Shown here in pieces: positions 8,385-17,615 of a stretch of DNA of 64,000 nucleotides. The number at the start of each line of letters is the position of its first letter. Position 1 is the first letter of the stretch. Both the position numbers and the translations under genes were made by a program. Source of the DNA: Streptomyces venezuelae (lineage in GTDB: Bacteria > Actinomycetota > Actinomycetes > Streptomycetales > Streptomycetaceae). The notes beneath the pieces are model-generated. The model made no database searches. It saw only the letters and a program-made list of their open reading frames with translations, and had not been told where the DNA came from. The stretch spans positions 7,868,501-7,932,500 of the forward strand of contig NZ_CP029194.1 of assembly GCF_008642375.1 (NCBI RefSeq), written 5' to 3'.

Positions 8385-8433
8385 CCGGCCGCCGCCGCGG
8401 GGGAGGCGGCGGCCGGTCACCGGGGGACCGGCC
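8385..8433 (+). terminator. Overlapping alternative hairpins between cebE and cebF
   Basis: Stem A pairs 8385-8396 with 8405-8416 (12 bp, perfect). Stem B pairs 8411-8417 with 8427-8433 (7 bp, perfect). The two share bases 8411-8416 and cannot form fully together. Position and strength suggest partial termination or protection of the cebE mRNA 3' end. Confidence 0.65.
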
Positions 8434-8485
8434 GCCCCTTCCCCGTACCGACGCGACCGGCCGTGACCACCGAAGGAACCCGCCC

Positions 8486-9490
8486 GTGGCCTCCACGACC
8501 GCACCCAGCCGCAACGGCCCCGCAGGCCGGCAGGACACCCAGCCGCCCCCGGCCCGCCCCGCCGGACCCGTGGCCTGGCGCAGCCGCCTGCACCGCTGGG
8601 ACACCAAGGGCACGCCGTACGCCCTCGTCGCGCCCTTCTTCCTCGTCTTCGCCGCCTTCGGCCTCTTCCCGCTGCTCTACACCGGGTGGCTCTCCTTCCA
8701 CCGGGTGAGCCTCTACAACGTCGACCGCGCCGAGTGGGTAGGCCTGCGCAACTACACGGATCTGTTCACCGGCCAGGTCAGCCACTACTTCTGGAACGCC
8801 CTGCTCAACACCTTCACCCTGGGGGTGCTGTCCACCGTCCCCCAGCTGCTGATGGCGCTGGGCCTCGCCCACCTTCTCAACTACCGGCTCCGCGCCCGCG
8901 GATTCCTGCGCACGGCGCTGCTCGCTCCGTACGCGACGTCCGTCGCCGCCGCCACGCTCGTCTTCGCCCTGATCTTCAGCCCCGAGGGCGGCATGGCCAA
9001 CTGGCTCCTCGGCCTGTTCGGCGCAGGGCCCGTGCACTGGGAGGCCGGCCGCTGGAGCTCGCAGTTCGCGATCTCCGTGATCGTCACCTGGCGCTGGACC
9101 GGCTACAACGCCCTCATCTACCTCGCGGCCATGCAGGCCGTGCCGCGCGAACTGTACGAGGCCGCCGCCCTGGACGGCGCCAGCCGGTGGCAGCAGTTCC
9201 TGCACGTCACCATCCCCGCCCTGCGCCCAACGATCCTGTTCACCGTGATCGTCTCGACCATCGGTGCCACCCAACTCTTCGGCGAGCCCTACCTGTTCGG
9301 CGGCCAGAGCGGCCACCAGGGCGGAACCGACCACCAGTACGAGACCCTCGGCATCCTCATGTACGACCAGGGATTCCACTCCAGCATGCTCGGGCGCGCC
9401 AGCGCGGTCGCCTGGATCATGTTCGGCCTGCTGCTGCTCATCGGGCTCGTCAACGCGCTGATCACCCGCCGCCTGCGCGGCTCCCAGTGA
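8486..9490 (+). CDS. cebF: Cellobiose ABC importer permease CebF
   Basis: A 334-residue inner-membrane component of a sugar ABC importer (MalF type). A Pro/Arg-rich cytoplasmic N-terminus precedes six predicted membrane segments, starting at YALVAPFFLVFAAFGLFPLL. The ATPase-contact EAA loop is EAAALDGASRWQQFLHVTIP (about 228-247). The GTG start at 8486 is preceded by GAAGGAA. It follows cebE after 117 nt containing hairpins and precedes cebG by 13 nt. It partners CebG to form the channel for cello-oligosaccharides. Confidence 0.92.
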   Translation: MASTTAPSRNGPAGRQDTQPPPARPAGPVAWRSRLHRWDTKGTPYALVAPFFLVFAAFGLFPLLYTGWLSFHRVSLYNVDRAEWVGLRNYTDLFTGQVSHYFWNALLNTFTLGVLSTVPQLLMALGLAHLLNYRLRARGFLRTALLAPYATSVAAATLVFALIFSPEGGMANWLLGLFGAGPVHWEAGRWSSQFAISVIVTWRWTGYNALIYLAAMQAVPRELYEAAALDGASRWQQFLHVTIPALRPTILFTVIVSTIGATQLFGEPYLFGGQSGHQGGTDHQYETLGILMYDQGFHSSMLGRASAVAWIMFGLLLLIGLVNALITRRLRGSQ

Positions 9491-9503
9491 CGTGGAGTAC
9501 GAC

Positions 9504-10412
9504 ATGACCACCACCGCATCCGTCCCCGAAAGTCGTCACCACGCGGCGACGCGGCCGTCCGCCCGCGCCGGCAGGGCCGGTGGCCAGCACCGGGCCGGGA
9601 GAATCGCACACATCGTCCTGGCACTCGCGGCCCTGGCCTCGCTGTTCCCGCTGTACTGGACTCTGGTCGCGGCCTCCACCGACAGCCACGCCGTCGTCTC
9701 CAGCCCGCCTCCGATGCTGCCCGGCGGCAACCTCTTCGACAACCTCGGCTACGTATGGCACAACGCCGGCGGGCGCGGCATGGGCGTCGCCCTGCTCAAC
9801 TCCACGTTCGTCGCCGGAGCCGTCACCGTCAGCACGGTGACCTTCTCGGTCCTCGCGGGATACGCCTTCGCCAAGCTCCGCTTCCGGGGGAAGAAGGTCC
9901 TGCTCGGGCTCGTCCTGTCCACCCTCGCCGTGCCCGCGCAGCTCAGCGTCGTACCCCTGTTCATCCTCACCAAGAACCTGGGGCTGGGGAATCACCTCGG
10001 GGCGCTGATCCTGCCCGTCCTCGTCACCGCCTTCGGCGTCTTCTTCATGCGCCAGTTCCTGTCCCAGGCGCTGCCCTCCGAGCTCCTCGAAGCCGCCCGC
10101 GTCGACGGCGCCAACTCCCTGCGTGTCATCTGGCACGTCGTCTTTCCCGTCGCCCGCCCGGCGATGGCGGTCCTGGGCATGCTCACCTTCGTCCAGTCCT
10201 GGAACGACTTCCTCTGGCCGATCATCGTCATGAACGGCTCCACCAACCCCACCGTCCAGGTCGCCCTCGCCGGACTGGGCACCGGCTGGTCCACCGACTG
10301 GTCCGTCATCACCGCCGGAGCACTCATGGGCACCCTGCCTCTCCTCCTGGTCTTCGCCCTCTTCGGCCGCCACATCGTCGGCGGCATCACCCAGGGCGCC
10401 ATCAAGGGCTGA
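9504..10412 (+). CDS. cebG: Cellobiose ABC importer permease CebG
   Basis: A 302-residue MalG-type permease with a Thr/Ser/Arg-rich N-terminus and about six membrane helices. The EAA motif is EAARVDGANSLRVIWHVVFP, followed by VQSWNDFLWPIIVM. The ATG at 9504 is chosen because GTGGAG lies 6 nt upstream; the GTG at 9492 is an in-frame alternative with no Shine-Dalgarno sequence. It forms the heterodimeric membrane channel with CebF. Confidence 0.92.
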   Translation: MTTTASVPESRHHAATRPSARAGRAGGQHRAGRIAHIVLALAALASLFPLYWTLVAASTDSHAVVSSPPPMLPGGNLFDNLGYVWHNAGGRGMGVALLNSTFVAGAVTVSTVTFSVLAGYAFAKLRFRGKKVLLGLVLSTLAVPAQLSVVPLFILTKNLGLGNHLGALILPVLVTAFGVFFMRQFLSQALPSELLEAARVDGANSLRVIWHVVFPVARPAMAVLGMLTFVQSWNDFLWPIIVMNGSTNPTVQVALAGLGTGWSTDWSVITAGALMGTLPLLLVFALFGRHIVGGITQGAIKG

Positions 10413-10466
10413 CCTCCGCGCTCTTCCTCTCTCGTCCGACAACCTCCGCCAAAGGGAGACTTCGTC

Positions 10467-11906
10467 ATGCCCGCAACCCCCGTCACCGCCCCAGCCGCCG
10501 TCCGCCGACTGCCCTTCCCGCCGGGCTTCCTGTGGGGCGCGGCCACCGCCGCCTACCAGATCGAGGGCGCCGCGGCCGAGGACGGCCGAACACCGTCCAT
10601 CTGGGACACCTTCTCCCGCACCGCCGGCAAGGTCGCGAACGGAGACACCGGCGACATCGCCTGCGACCACTACCACCGCTACCGCACGGACGTCACCCTG
10701 ATGTCCGAGCTCGGACTCCAGGCCTACCGCTTCTCCCTGTCCTGGTCCCGCATCCAGCCCGGCGGCCGGGGCCCCGCCAACTCCGCCGGCCTCGACTTCT
10801 ACCGCCGGCTCGTCGACGAACTCCTCGACGCCGGCATCCAGCCGGTGGCCACCCTCTACCACTGGGACCTCCCCCAGGCGCTGGAGGAGACCGGCGGCTG
10901 GACGGCACGCGAGACCGCCGAACGCTTCGGCGAGTACGCCATCCTGGCGGCCGAGGCCCTCGGCGACCGGGTCGCGCTGTGGACGACCCTCAACGAACCG
11001 TGGTGCTCGGCCTTCCTCGGCTACGGCTCCGGCGTCCATGCTCCCGGCCGTACCGACCCTGCCGACGCCCTGCGCGCCGCCCATCACCTGAACCTCGGCC
11101 ACGGTCGCGCCACCGCCGCCCTGCGTGCGGCACTGCCCGCCCACGCCCAGGTCGCGGCCTCCCTCAACCTTCACCAGGTCCGCCCGCTCACCACGGATCC
11201 CGCCGACCTCGACGCGGCCCGCCGCATCGACGCCGTCGGCAACCGCGTCTTCACCGGCCCGATGTTCTCCGGCGGCTATCCTGCGGACCTCCTCGCCGAC
11301 ACCGCTCACGTCGTCGACTGGAACACCCTCGTCAGGCCCGGGGACGAGGCCGCCATCGCCGCCTCCATCGACCTCCTCGGCATCAACTACTACACCCCCG
11401 CCGTGGTCTCGGCTCCCACTCCGGGAACGGCAGCGGTCAACCACGCCCACGGCGAGAGCGACCACTCCCCGTGGCCCGGCTCCGAGGACGTCAACTTCCA
11501 CCTCCCGCCCGGCGATACCACCGACATGGGCTGGAGCATCGACCCCACCGGTCTGTACGACCTCCTCATGGCCACATCCCGTGCCCACCCCGGCCTCCCC
11601 CTGGCGATCACCGAGAACGGCGCCGCCTTCCCCGACGCACTCACGGCGGACGGCCAGATCCACGACCACGACCGGATCGACTACCTCCACCGCCACCTCG
11701 CCGCCGTCCACCAGGCCATCGGCGACGGTGCCGACGTACGCGGCTACTTCCTCTGGTCCCTCCTCGACAACTTCGAGTGGGCGTACGGATACGAGAAGCG
11801 CTTCGGAGTCGTCCACGTCGACTACGCCACCCAGCTGCGCACCCCGAAGGCCAGTGCCCGCTGGTACGCCAGGGCCATCGGCGCGAACTCGGTGCCCGCT
11901 CTCTGA
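10467..11906 (+). CDS. bglC: Intracellular GH1 beta-glucosidase BglC
   Basis: A 479-residue GH1 enzyme without a signal peptide, splitting imported cellobiose and cello-oligosaccharides to glucose in the cytoplasm. The N-terminal GH1 signature LPFPPGFLWGAATAAYQIEGA is nearly ideal. The acid/base is E177 in TLNEPW and the nucleophile is E383 in ITENGAAFPD, with the substrate-site motif LLDNFEWAYGYEKRFG near the end. The ATG at 10467 follows AAAGGGAG. It is the last gene of the cebEFG-bglC operon (54-nt gap from cebG); removing the inducer here is a known mode of CebR feedback. Confidence 0.93.
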   Translation: MPATPVTAPAAVRRLPFPPGFLWGAATAAYQIEGAAAEDGRTPSIWDTFSRTAGKVANGDTGDIACDHYHRYRTDVTLMSELGLQAYRFSLSWSRIQPGGRGPANSAGLDFYRRLVDELLDAGIQPVATLYHWDLPQALEETGGWTARETAERFGEYAILAAEALGDRVALWTTLNEPWCSAFLGYGSGVHAPGRTDPADALRAAHHLNLGHGRATAALRAALPAHAQVAASLNLHQVRPLTTDPADLDAARRIDAVGNRVFTGPMFSGGYPADLLADTAHVVDWNTLVRPGDEAAIAASIDLLGINYYTPAVVSAPTPGTAAVNHAHGESDHSPWPGSEDVNFHLPPGDTTDMGWSIDPTGLYDLLMATSRAHPGLPLAITENGAAFPDALTADGQIHDHDRIDYLHRHLAAVHQAIGDGADVRGYFLWSLLDNFEWAYGYEKRFGVVHVDYATQLRTPKASARWYARAIGANSVPAL

Positions 11907-11921
11907 GCTCCGGCAGGGTTT

Positions 11922-11932
11922 CGAAAGTTTCG
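11922..11932. promoter_or_regulatory. CGAAAGTTTCG palindrome between bglC and the GH3 gene
   Basis: An 11-bp inverted repeat (CGAAA-G-TTTCG), related to the xylan-arm operators but with a 1-nt spacer, lies between convergent stop codons. No promoter is evident nearby. It could be a repressor roadblock or chance. Confidence 0.35.
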
Positions 11933-11962
11933 GCCCCGCCGCCCGAACGGGCAGCGGGGCCG
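11931..11962. terminator. Bidirectional terminator between bglC and the GH3 gene
   Basis: A 9-bp perfect stem (11931-11939 with 11954-11962) encloses a second small stem (GCCCG/CGGGC). It lies between the convergent stop codons at 11906 and 11974 and can serve both transcripts. Confidence 0.65.
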
Positions 11963-11973
11963 GCCAGGCGGAA

Positions 11974-14364
11974 TCAGCGGACGGCGTGCGGGCGGACCTC
12001 GAAGTCGGCATGCAGGCGCCGGTGGTGGTCCAGCGGCCGCACCGGACCGGTCAGGGTCACCTGGGCGGTCAGCCGCGGATCCGTGCTGGAGGCGCTGAGC
12101 CTCAGCTCGAGCTCTCCCGGTTCGACGGTGCGCGTCCCCGTCCTGCCGGTGAACGACGCGAGGTCCGCGGGGACGACCGCGTGGATCCGCTTCCTTTCTC
12201 CGGGGGCCAGATCGAGACGTACGTACCCGACGAGTCTCTGTAGGGGCTGGACCACGGAGGCCACCGGGTCGTGCAGATACAGCTGGACGAGTTCGGTGCC
12301 GGCGCGGTCACCGGCGTTCGCCACGGTGAAGGCGAGCCGCACCGCGCCGTCCGTGGGGACTTCGGTGTCCTCGACGGTCAGGTCGCTCCAGGCGAAGGAG
12401 GTGTAGGTGAGGCCGTGACCGAAGCCGAAAGCCGGAGTGGGGTCGATGCTGGAGACCTCGCTGGTGTGGCCGAGGCGGGAGGCCAGGTAGGTCGACGGCT
12501 GGGCACCGGGGTGGCGGGGCACGCTGACGGGCAGTCGGCCGCTCGGGCCGGTCCGTCCGCTGAGGACGGAGGCGATGGCGGCCGTCCCGGCCTCGCCGGG
12601 GAAGAAGGACTGCAGGACGGCGGCGGACTCGTCGGCCGCGCGGCCGAGCGCGTAGGGCCGGCCGGTCAGCAGGGTCGTCACGACCGGTGTCCCGGTGTCG
12701 AGGAGGGCGTCGAGCAGCTGCTGCTGCGCTCCGGGGAGGACGAGGGACTCGGCGTCGCAGCCCTCGCCGCTGGTGCCCCGCCCGAAGAGCCCCGCGCGGT
12801 CACCGAGGGCCGCCACGACGACATCGGCGCGGCGGGCGAGTGCCAGGGCCTCGGCGAAGCCCTCGGTCCCGGCGTCGTCGATGCCGGTTCCGTGCGCCAC
12901 GAGCACCTCGGCGGTGGGGAACTCCTCGGCGAGGGCCTCGCGCAGGGTGGGCAGGTCGATGCCGAGAGGGGCGTCGGGGTGCTGTCCGCCGACGTGGACG
13001 GGGAAGGAGTAGCAGCCGAGGACGGCCGTGGGGGCCTCGGAGTTGGGTCCGATCAGGGCGATCCGGCGGGGAGTGCGCGGGTCGAGCGGCAGGGTGCCGT
13101 CGTTGCGGAGCAGCACGACCGCCCGTTCGGCGATGCGGCCGGCCAGCTCACGGTTGGCGGCCGGGTCCAGGTCGACCGTGCCCCGGAGGGAGTCGGGGCC
13201 TGCAGTGGTGTCGACCCCGCGCAGCGCCGGCGGTACCGGGTCCCATCCGGGGTCGAGAAGCCCGAGCCTGGCCTTCTGGAGGAGGACTCGCCGTACAGCC
13301 CGGTCCACGAGCGTCTCGGAGACGTGTCCTTGCCGGACCCCGTCCAGGAGAGGCGCCCCGAAGGTCTTGACCGTGGGGAGCTCCACGTCCACTCCTGCGG
13401 TGAGAGCGGTGCCGGCCGCGTCGCCGAACGTGCCGGCGACGCCGTGCAGGGTCTTGAGGAACGCGATTCCGAAGTAGTCGGCCACGACGGTGCCGGTGAA
13501 GCCCCAGGTGTCCCGCAGGAGTCCGGTGAGGAGCTGCTCGTCGGCGGCCGAGGGAATCCCGTCGGTGTCCGTGTAGGCGTGCATCACCGACCGGACACCG
13601 CTCTCCCGGACCGCCATCTCGAACGGCGGCAGGATCACGTCGGCCAGTTCCCTGGCGCCCATGCCGACCGGGGCGAGGTTGCGGCCCGCCCGGGACGCCG
13701 AGTAGCCGGCGAAGTGCTTGAGGGTGGCGACGACGCCGGCGGACTCCAGCCCCTGGACGTAGGCGGTGGCGATCGTCCCGACGAGGTACGGGTCCTCGCC
13801 GATGGTCTCCTCGACGCGCCCCCAGCGGGCGTCGCGGACGACGTCGAGGACGGGGGCGAGCCCCTGGTGCACGCCGACCGCGCGCATGTCGCGGCCGATC
13901 GCGGCGGCCATCTCCCGTACGAGCGCGGGGTCGAAGGTGGCTCCCCAGGAGAGGGGGACGGGATAGGCGGTGGCGCCCCAGGCGGCGAAGCCGGCGAGGC
14001 ATTCCTCATGGGCGACGGCCGGGATGCCGAAGCGGTTCGCGGCGGAGATCCGCGCCTGTGTCCGCATCAGGGACAGGGCGCCGAGCGCGGGGTCGACGGG
14101 GACGGTGCCGAAGGGCCGGGTGAGCTGGCCGAGACCGTCGGGCAGCAGATCGTCGAGGTCGACCGGCTCCTCCATGTCGTGCTGGTGCGGTGCGACCTCG
14201 GCGCCCTCGTCGGAGGCACCGACCCACACGCCGTACAGCTGGGCGGTCTTCTCCTTCAGGGTCATCTCACGGATCAGCGCGTCGACACGGGCTTCCGCGG
14301 TCAGCGCGGGGTCCTGCCAGGCGGAGTGCGGGGCTTCGGGCTGTGTGGCCACGTCGTCGGTCAC
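11974..14364 (-). CDS. bxlA: Intracellular GH3 glycosidase (beta-xylosidase/beta-glucosidase, BxlA-type)
   Basis: A 796-residue GH3 enzyme with no signal peptide. It has the (beta/alpha)8 domain (about 30-340), with the KHFAGYS loop near 216 and the nucleophile region TVVADYFGI (D296), then the alpha/beta sandwich (about 400-640; RIALIGPNSEAPTAVLG) and a C-terminal fibronectin III-like domain (about 680-780). The start is GTG at 14364, overlapping the TGA of the permease upstream as GTGA, which implies translational coupling. As the last gene of a binding protein-permease-permease-GH3 operon beside a LacI gene it matches the bxlEFGA layout, so hydrolysis of imported xylobiose/xylo-oligosaccharides is inferred. 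Activity on beta-glucosides or arabinosides cannot be excluded. Confidence 0.82.
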   Translation of the reverse strand: MTDDVATQPEAPHSAWQDPALTAEARVDALIREMTLKEKTAQLYGVWVGASDEGAEVAPHQHDMEEPVDLDDLLPDGLGQLTRPFGTVPVDPALGALSLMRTQARISAANRFGIPAVAHEECLAGFAAWGATAYPVPLSWGATFDPALVREMAAAIGRDMRAVGVHQGLAPVLDVVRDARWGRVEETIGEDPYLVGTIATAYVQGLESAGVVATLKHFAGYSASRAGRNLAPVGMGARELADVILPPFEMAVRESGVRSVMHAYTDTDGIPSAADEQLLTGLLRDTWGFTGTVVADYFGIAFLKTLHGVAGTFGDAAGTALTAGVDVELPTVKTFGAPLLDGVRQGHVSETLVDRAVRRVLLQKARLGLLDPGWDPVPPALRGVDTTAGPDSLRGTVDLDPAANRELAGRIAERAVVLLRNDGTLPLDPRTPRRIALIGPNSEAPTAVLGCYSFPVHVGGQHPDAPLGIDLPTLREALAEEFPTAEVLVAHGTGIDDAGTEGFAEALALARRADVVVAALGDRAGLFGRGTSGEGCDAESLVLPGAQQQLLDALLDTGTPVVTTLLTGRPYALGRAADESAAVLQSFFPGEAGTAAIASVLSGRTGPSGRLPVSVPRHPGAQPSTYLASRLGHTSEVSSIDPTPAFGFGHGLTYTSFAWSDLTVEDTEVPTDGAVRLAFTVANAGDRAGTELVQLYLHDPVASVVQPLQRLVGYVRLDLAPGERKRIHAVVPADLASFTGRTGTRTVEPGELELRLSASSTDPRLTAQVTLTGPVRPLDHHRRLHADFEVRPHAVR

Positions 14365-15179
14365 TTTCCTCCGACTCCCATCAGCCCCTGGACCAGGGCA
14401 CGACGGGCGAACAGATAGACGAGCAGGATGGGGAGCATGGACAGGACGACCGCCGCCAGGAGGCCGGGAATGTCGACGCCGTGTTCCGTCTGGAAGTCGT
14501 ACAGGCCCATCGTGATGACCTTGTTCTCCGAGGACTGGGTGAGGACTAGCGGGAACAGGAAGCCGTTCCAGGCCTGGAGCGAGGAGAACACCACGATCGT
14601 GGACAGACCGCTCTTCGAGAGGGGCAGCACCAACTGGAGGAAGATCCGCCAGGGTGTTGCCCCGTCGACCGTCATGGCCTCGTACAGCTCGGGCGTGATG
14701 TCCCGCATGACGCCGGAGAGGATCAGGGCGCAGACGGGCATGGCGAAGGCGGCGGTCGGCAGGATGACGCCGAGGAGGTTGTCGTAGAGGCCGGCCTCGT
14801 TGATCAGGTAGAACATCGGGACGATCACTGCCTGGGAGGGGATGGCAAGCCCGAGCAGGAAGAGTCGGAAGACCCGGCCGGTGGCCTTGCCGTCGCTGCG
14901 CACGATGGCGTACGCGAGAGGCGGCACGAGCAGCAGGACGATGCCGACGACGCAGACCGTGACGATCGCCGTGTTGAGGAAGTACTGCGCGAAGCCGTCG
15001 TCGAGGTCGTTGACGTAGTTGTCGAGGGTGAAGCGCTCGGGGAAGGCGAGGGGGCCGTTCGCCGCGTAGTCCGTCCGGGACTGGAAGGTGGCGATCAGCA
15101 TGACGTACAGCGGCAGGCCGACCACGAAGAGCCAGATCAGCGAGCCGAATCCGGCGAGGTAGTTGGGACGGGGCTTCAT
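14361..15179 (-). CDS. bxlG: Sugar ABC importer permease (MalG type, BxlG-like)
   Basis: A 272-residue inner-membrane permease with about six helices starting at GSLIWLFVVGLPLYVMLIATF. The EAA loop is EAMTVDGATPWRIFLQLVLP, and LQAWNGFLFPLVL follows. The ATG at 15179 overlaps the stop of the upstream permease as ATGA, and its own stop overlaps the GTG of the GH3 gene. The substrate is inferred from context as xylo-oligosaccharides, and the symbol rests on synteny. No ATPase gene is in the operon, so it presumably shares a general sugar ATPase. Confidence 0.82.
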   Translation of the reverse strand: MKPRPNYLAGFGSLIWLFVVGLPLYVMLIATFQSRTDYAANGPLAFPERFTLDNYVNDLDDGFAQYFLNTAIVTVCVVGIVLLLVPPLAYAIVRSDGKATGRVFRLFLLGLAIPSQAVIVPMFYLINEAGLYDNLLGVILPTAAFAMPVCALILSGVMRDITPELYEAMTVDGATPWRIFLQLVLPLSKSGLSTIVVFSSLQAWNGFLFPLVLTQSSENKVITMGLYDFQTEHGVDIPGLLAAVVLSMLPILLVYLFARRALVQGLMGVGGK

Positions 15180-16126
15180 CACACGCCCTCCATGGTGCTG
15201 CGCATCCTGTCGTAGCCGGTCAGGCGCACCATGACCAGGGAGACGAGCGTGGCGACGAGGACGAGGAGCAGCGCGATCGCGGAGGCCCCGCCGAAGTCGA
15301 AGCTCTTGAAGGCCTTCTGGTACATGTAGTAGGCGCTGTTCGTGGTGTCGGTGCCCGGTCCGCCCTGGGTGAGGATCAGCACGGTGTCGAAGGTCGTGAG
15401 TCCGCCGACCACCATCAGGATCATCGAGGTCACGATGCTGTTGCGCAGCTGCGGCAGGGTGATGTGGAAGAACTGGCGAACCCTGCCCGCGCCGTCGATC
15501 CGGGCCGCCTCGTAGAGGACCCCGGGGACGGCCCGCGCGGCGCCCTGGTAGATCAGGGTGTGCAAGGGGGTGAACTGCCAGGTGCCGACGAGGACGAGGA
15601 CGCCGATGGCGCCGACCTGCGTGCCGAACAGGTTGCCGTCTCCGAAGAGCCACTTCGCCTGTGAGGGGACCCCGAAGTTGGGGTCGAGCACGGCGCGCCA
15701 CAGGACGGAGACGGCGGTGATGGAGAGCAGGAGCGGGACGAAGTAGACGGCTGAGAGCACAGCGCGGTTGCGCTGCCGGCCGGCGGCCCAGACGCCGAGC
15801 AGGATGCTGATCGGCGTCTGGACGACGGCGCCGAGGACGGTGAACACCAGGCTCAGCCAGAGGCTCTTCACCATCACGGGGTCGTCGAGCAGCCGGCTCC
15901 AGTTGTCCAGGCCGGCGAACTCCGGGGAGCCGAGGCCGTTCCAGCGGGTGAAGGACAGGACGACGACCAGGAGGAGCGGGACGAGGGCGAACAGGCCGAA
16001 GAAGACGGCGGCGGGCGCTGCCCAGGCGAATCCCGGACGGCCCACACCGGTCGCGGGGCGGTGGGACCGCCCGTGCCGGACGCTCTTCTCGGTGCTGTCC
16101 ACGGTGGGGACTGCGGCAGTGGTCAT
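15179..16126 (-). CDS. bxlF: Sugar ABC importer permease (MalF type, BxlF-like)
   Basis: A 315-residue inner-membrane permease. The charged cytoplasmic N-terminus ends near GRPGFAWAAPAAVFFGLFALVPLLLVVV (first helix). The EAA motif is EAARIDGAGRVRQFFHITLP, and the conserved TQGGPGTDTT loop is present. It lies 30 nt downstream of the binding-protein gene, and its stop overlaps the next start as ATGA. It forms the channel with the following permease. Substrate inferred from operon context. Confidence 0.82.
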   Translation of the reverse strand: MTTAAVPTVDSTEKSVRHGRSHRPATGVGRPGFAWAAPAAVFFGLFALVPLLLVVVLSFTRWNGLGSPEFAGLDNWSRLLDDPVMVKSLWLSLVFTVLGAVVQTPISILLGVWAAGRQRNRAVLSAVYFVPLLLSITAVSVLWRAVLDPNFGVPSQAKWLFGDGNLFGTQVGAIGVLVLVGTWQFTPLHTLIYQGAARAVPGVLYEAARIDGAGRVRQFFHITLPQLRNSIVTSMILMVVGGLTTFDTVLILTQGGPGTDTTNSAYYMYQKAFKSFDFGGASAIALLLVLVATLVSLVMVRLTGYDRMRSTMEGV

Positions 16127-16156
16127 GTCAGGCGTTCCGGAGGGTCGGGCCGCGGG

Positions 16157-17464
16157 TCAGGCCGCGGGCAGGCTCTGCATGGCGGCGACGAAGGCGTCGG
16201 GGCTCATCTGTCCGTTGAAGAACTGCTGGACCGCCTGATGGATGGTGGTGGTGGCGGCGGGCGGGTAGGCCTGGTCCCAGGAGAGCTGGAACGCGGGGGC
16301 CTTCTTCACCAGGTCGTACTGGTACTTCGAGTAGGCCGGGCTGGCGGAGCCGTCCAGGAACCGGGGGGTGTTGGTGGTGGTGGGCAGGTTGCCGATGCCG
16401 AGCTGGCTCTTGACGAACTCGTCCGAGTACATGAGCTTCAGGAACTCGGCCACGGCCTCGGGGTGCTTGGTGTTCTTCAGGACCGAGTAGAAGTTGTTGG
16501 TGTTGCCGGCGAGGTTGGCCGGGTCGCCCTTGCCGCCCTCGACGGTCGGGAAGGCGCCGTAGCCGAGGCCGTTCTTCACGAAGTCCGGGTAGGCGTCCTG
16601 GAGAGTGGAGTACTCCCAGGAGCCCATGAGCTCGAAGGCTGCCTTGCCGGTGGCGAGCAGGGCGGGGGAGCCGCCGTCGGTGAACTTGACCGAGTCGTAG
16701 TTGGTGCCGAAGGCGCCGGCGTCGATCAGGTCCCTCAGCATGCCGAGGGCCTTCCTGCTGTCGGGACTCGCCCAGACGCTCTTGTCTCCGGCAACGGCCT
16801 TCTGGAAGAGGTCGGGACCTGCCACCCGGTCGTAGACGTACTGGAACCACATCTGGGTGGGCCACTTGTCACCGCCGCCGAGCGCGATGGGGGTGACGCC
16901 CTTGGCCTTGAGCGCCTTGACGGCGGTCAGGAGCTCCTCCCAGGTGCGCGGGGCATCGACACCGGCCTCCGCCAGCACCTTCTTGTTGTTGAACAGCAGG
17001 ACGGGCTGGGTGCCACGCATGGGTACGCCGTAGGGCTTGCCGTCGACGACCGCGGTGTCGAAGACCGACGGCAGGAAGTTGGACTTCAGGCCGGGGTCCT
17101 TGGCGATGAAGTCGTCGAGCGGCATGAGCAGGCCGGCGTCGACGTAGGGCTTGATGCTGCCGCCGCCCCAGTTGAAGAACACGTCCGGCGCCTGCTTGCC
17201 GCTGATGATCGTCTGCAGCTTGGCCTGGTAGTCGGCACCGGGGATGGTGTCGAGGACCGCCTTGACCTCGGAGGTCTTGTTGAAGGTCTCGACGAGCTGC
17301 TTCTCCACCTTGTTGGCGGCATCGCCGTACACCAGGACATGGATCGTGTCCGAGTCGCCTGCGGCGGAGTCTCCCGATCCGCCGCAGGCAGCCAGGGACA
17401 GGGCCATGGCCAGCGACGCCCCACCGACGACAGCGGTTCTCATGAGCCGTATGTGCCTCTTCAT
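16157..17464 (-). CDS. bxlE: Extracellular sugar-binding lipoprotein (BxlE-like)
   Basis: A 435-residue SBP family 1 protein. The signal sequence MKRHIRLMRTAVVGGASLAM ends with the lipobox LAAC (C27 lipidated), then a Gly/Ser/Asp linker. The mature domain begins IHVLVYGDAANKVEKQLVETFNK, with typical SBP motifs such as FFNWGGGSIKPYVDAG. The ATG at 17464 is preceded by AAGGGTGAGG; M8 is an alternative start. It is the first gene of the importer-GH3 operon, and a CGAAA-N3-TTTCG operator lies only 12 nt upstream of the start codon, overlapping the leader. A xylobiose-type ligand is inferred from synteny with known bxl clusters. Confidence 0.82.
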   Translation of the reverse strand: MKRHIRLMRTAVVGGASLAMALSLAACGGSGDSAAGDSDTIHVLVYGDAANKVEKQLVETFNKTSEVKAVLDTIPGADYQAKLQTIISGKQAPDVFFNWGGGSIKPYVDAGLLMPLDDFIAKDPGLKSNFLPSVFDTAVVDGKPYGVPMRGTQPVLLFNNKKVLAEAGVDAPRTWEELLTAVKALKAKGVTPIALGGGDKWPTQMWFQYVYDRVAGPDLFQKAVAGDKSVWASPDSRKALGMLRDLIDAGAFGTNYDSVKFTDGGSPALLATGKAAFELMGSWEYSTLQDAYPDFVKNGLGYGAFPTVEGGKGDPANLAGNTNNFYSVLKNTKHPEAVAEFLKLMYSDEFVKSQLGIGNLPTTTNTPRFLDGSASPAYSKYQYDLVKKAPAFQLSWDQAYPPAATTTIHQAVQQFFNGQMSPDAFVAAMQSLPAA

Positions 17465-17476
17465 CGCCTCACCCTT

Positions 17477-17489
17477 CGAAATAGTTTCG
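17477..17489. promoter_or_regulatory. CGAAA-N3-TTTCG operator before bxlE
   Basis: The inverted repeat CGAAATAGTTTCG lies between the predicted bxlE transcription start and its start codon. A related half-site, CCGAAAC, occurs at 17499-17505. It is likely bound by the divergent LacI regulator. Confidence 0.7.
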
Positions 17490-17518
17490 ATCTTTTTTCC
17501 GAAACTTCACGTTGCCGG

Positions 17519-17548
17519 ACGCTAGGGCGGCTGCGGCGAAGGGGTCAA
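17519..17548 (-). promoter_or_regulatory. Predicted promoter of the bxlEFGA operon
   Basis: Minus-strand TTGACC (17543-17548) and TAGCGT (17519-17524), spacing 18 nt. The expected start near 17512 is followed by the operator at 17477-17489. Confidence 0.5.
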
Positions 17549-17615
17549 CCCTCCGGTGGGGAGTTATCAAAGCGTGACTATGTCGACACGTGGAGCTGTG
17601 CTTTATGCTGCTCGG

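Noticed and set aside
9755..12406. 883-residue plus-strand frame over cebG, bglC and the GH3 3' end
   Set aside because: It reads through three real genes in a wrong frame with Arg/Pro/His-rich sequence and no domains.
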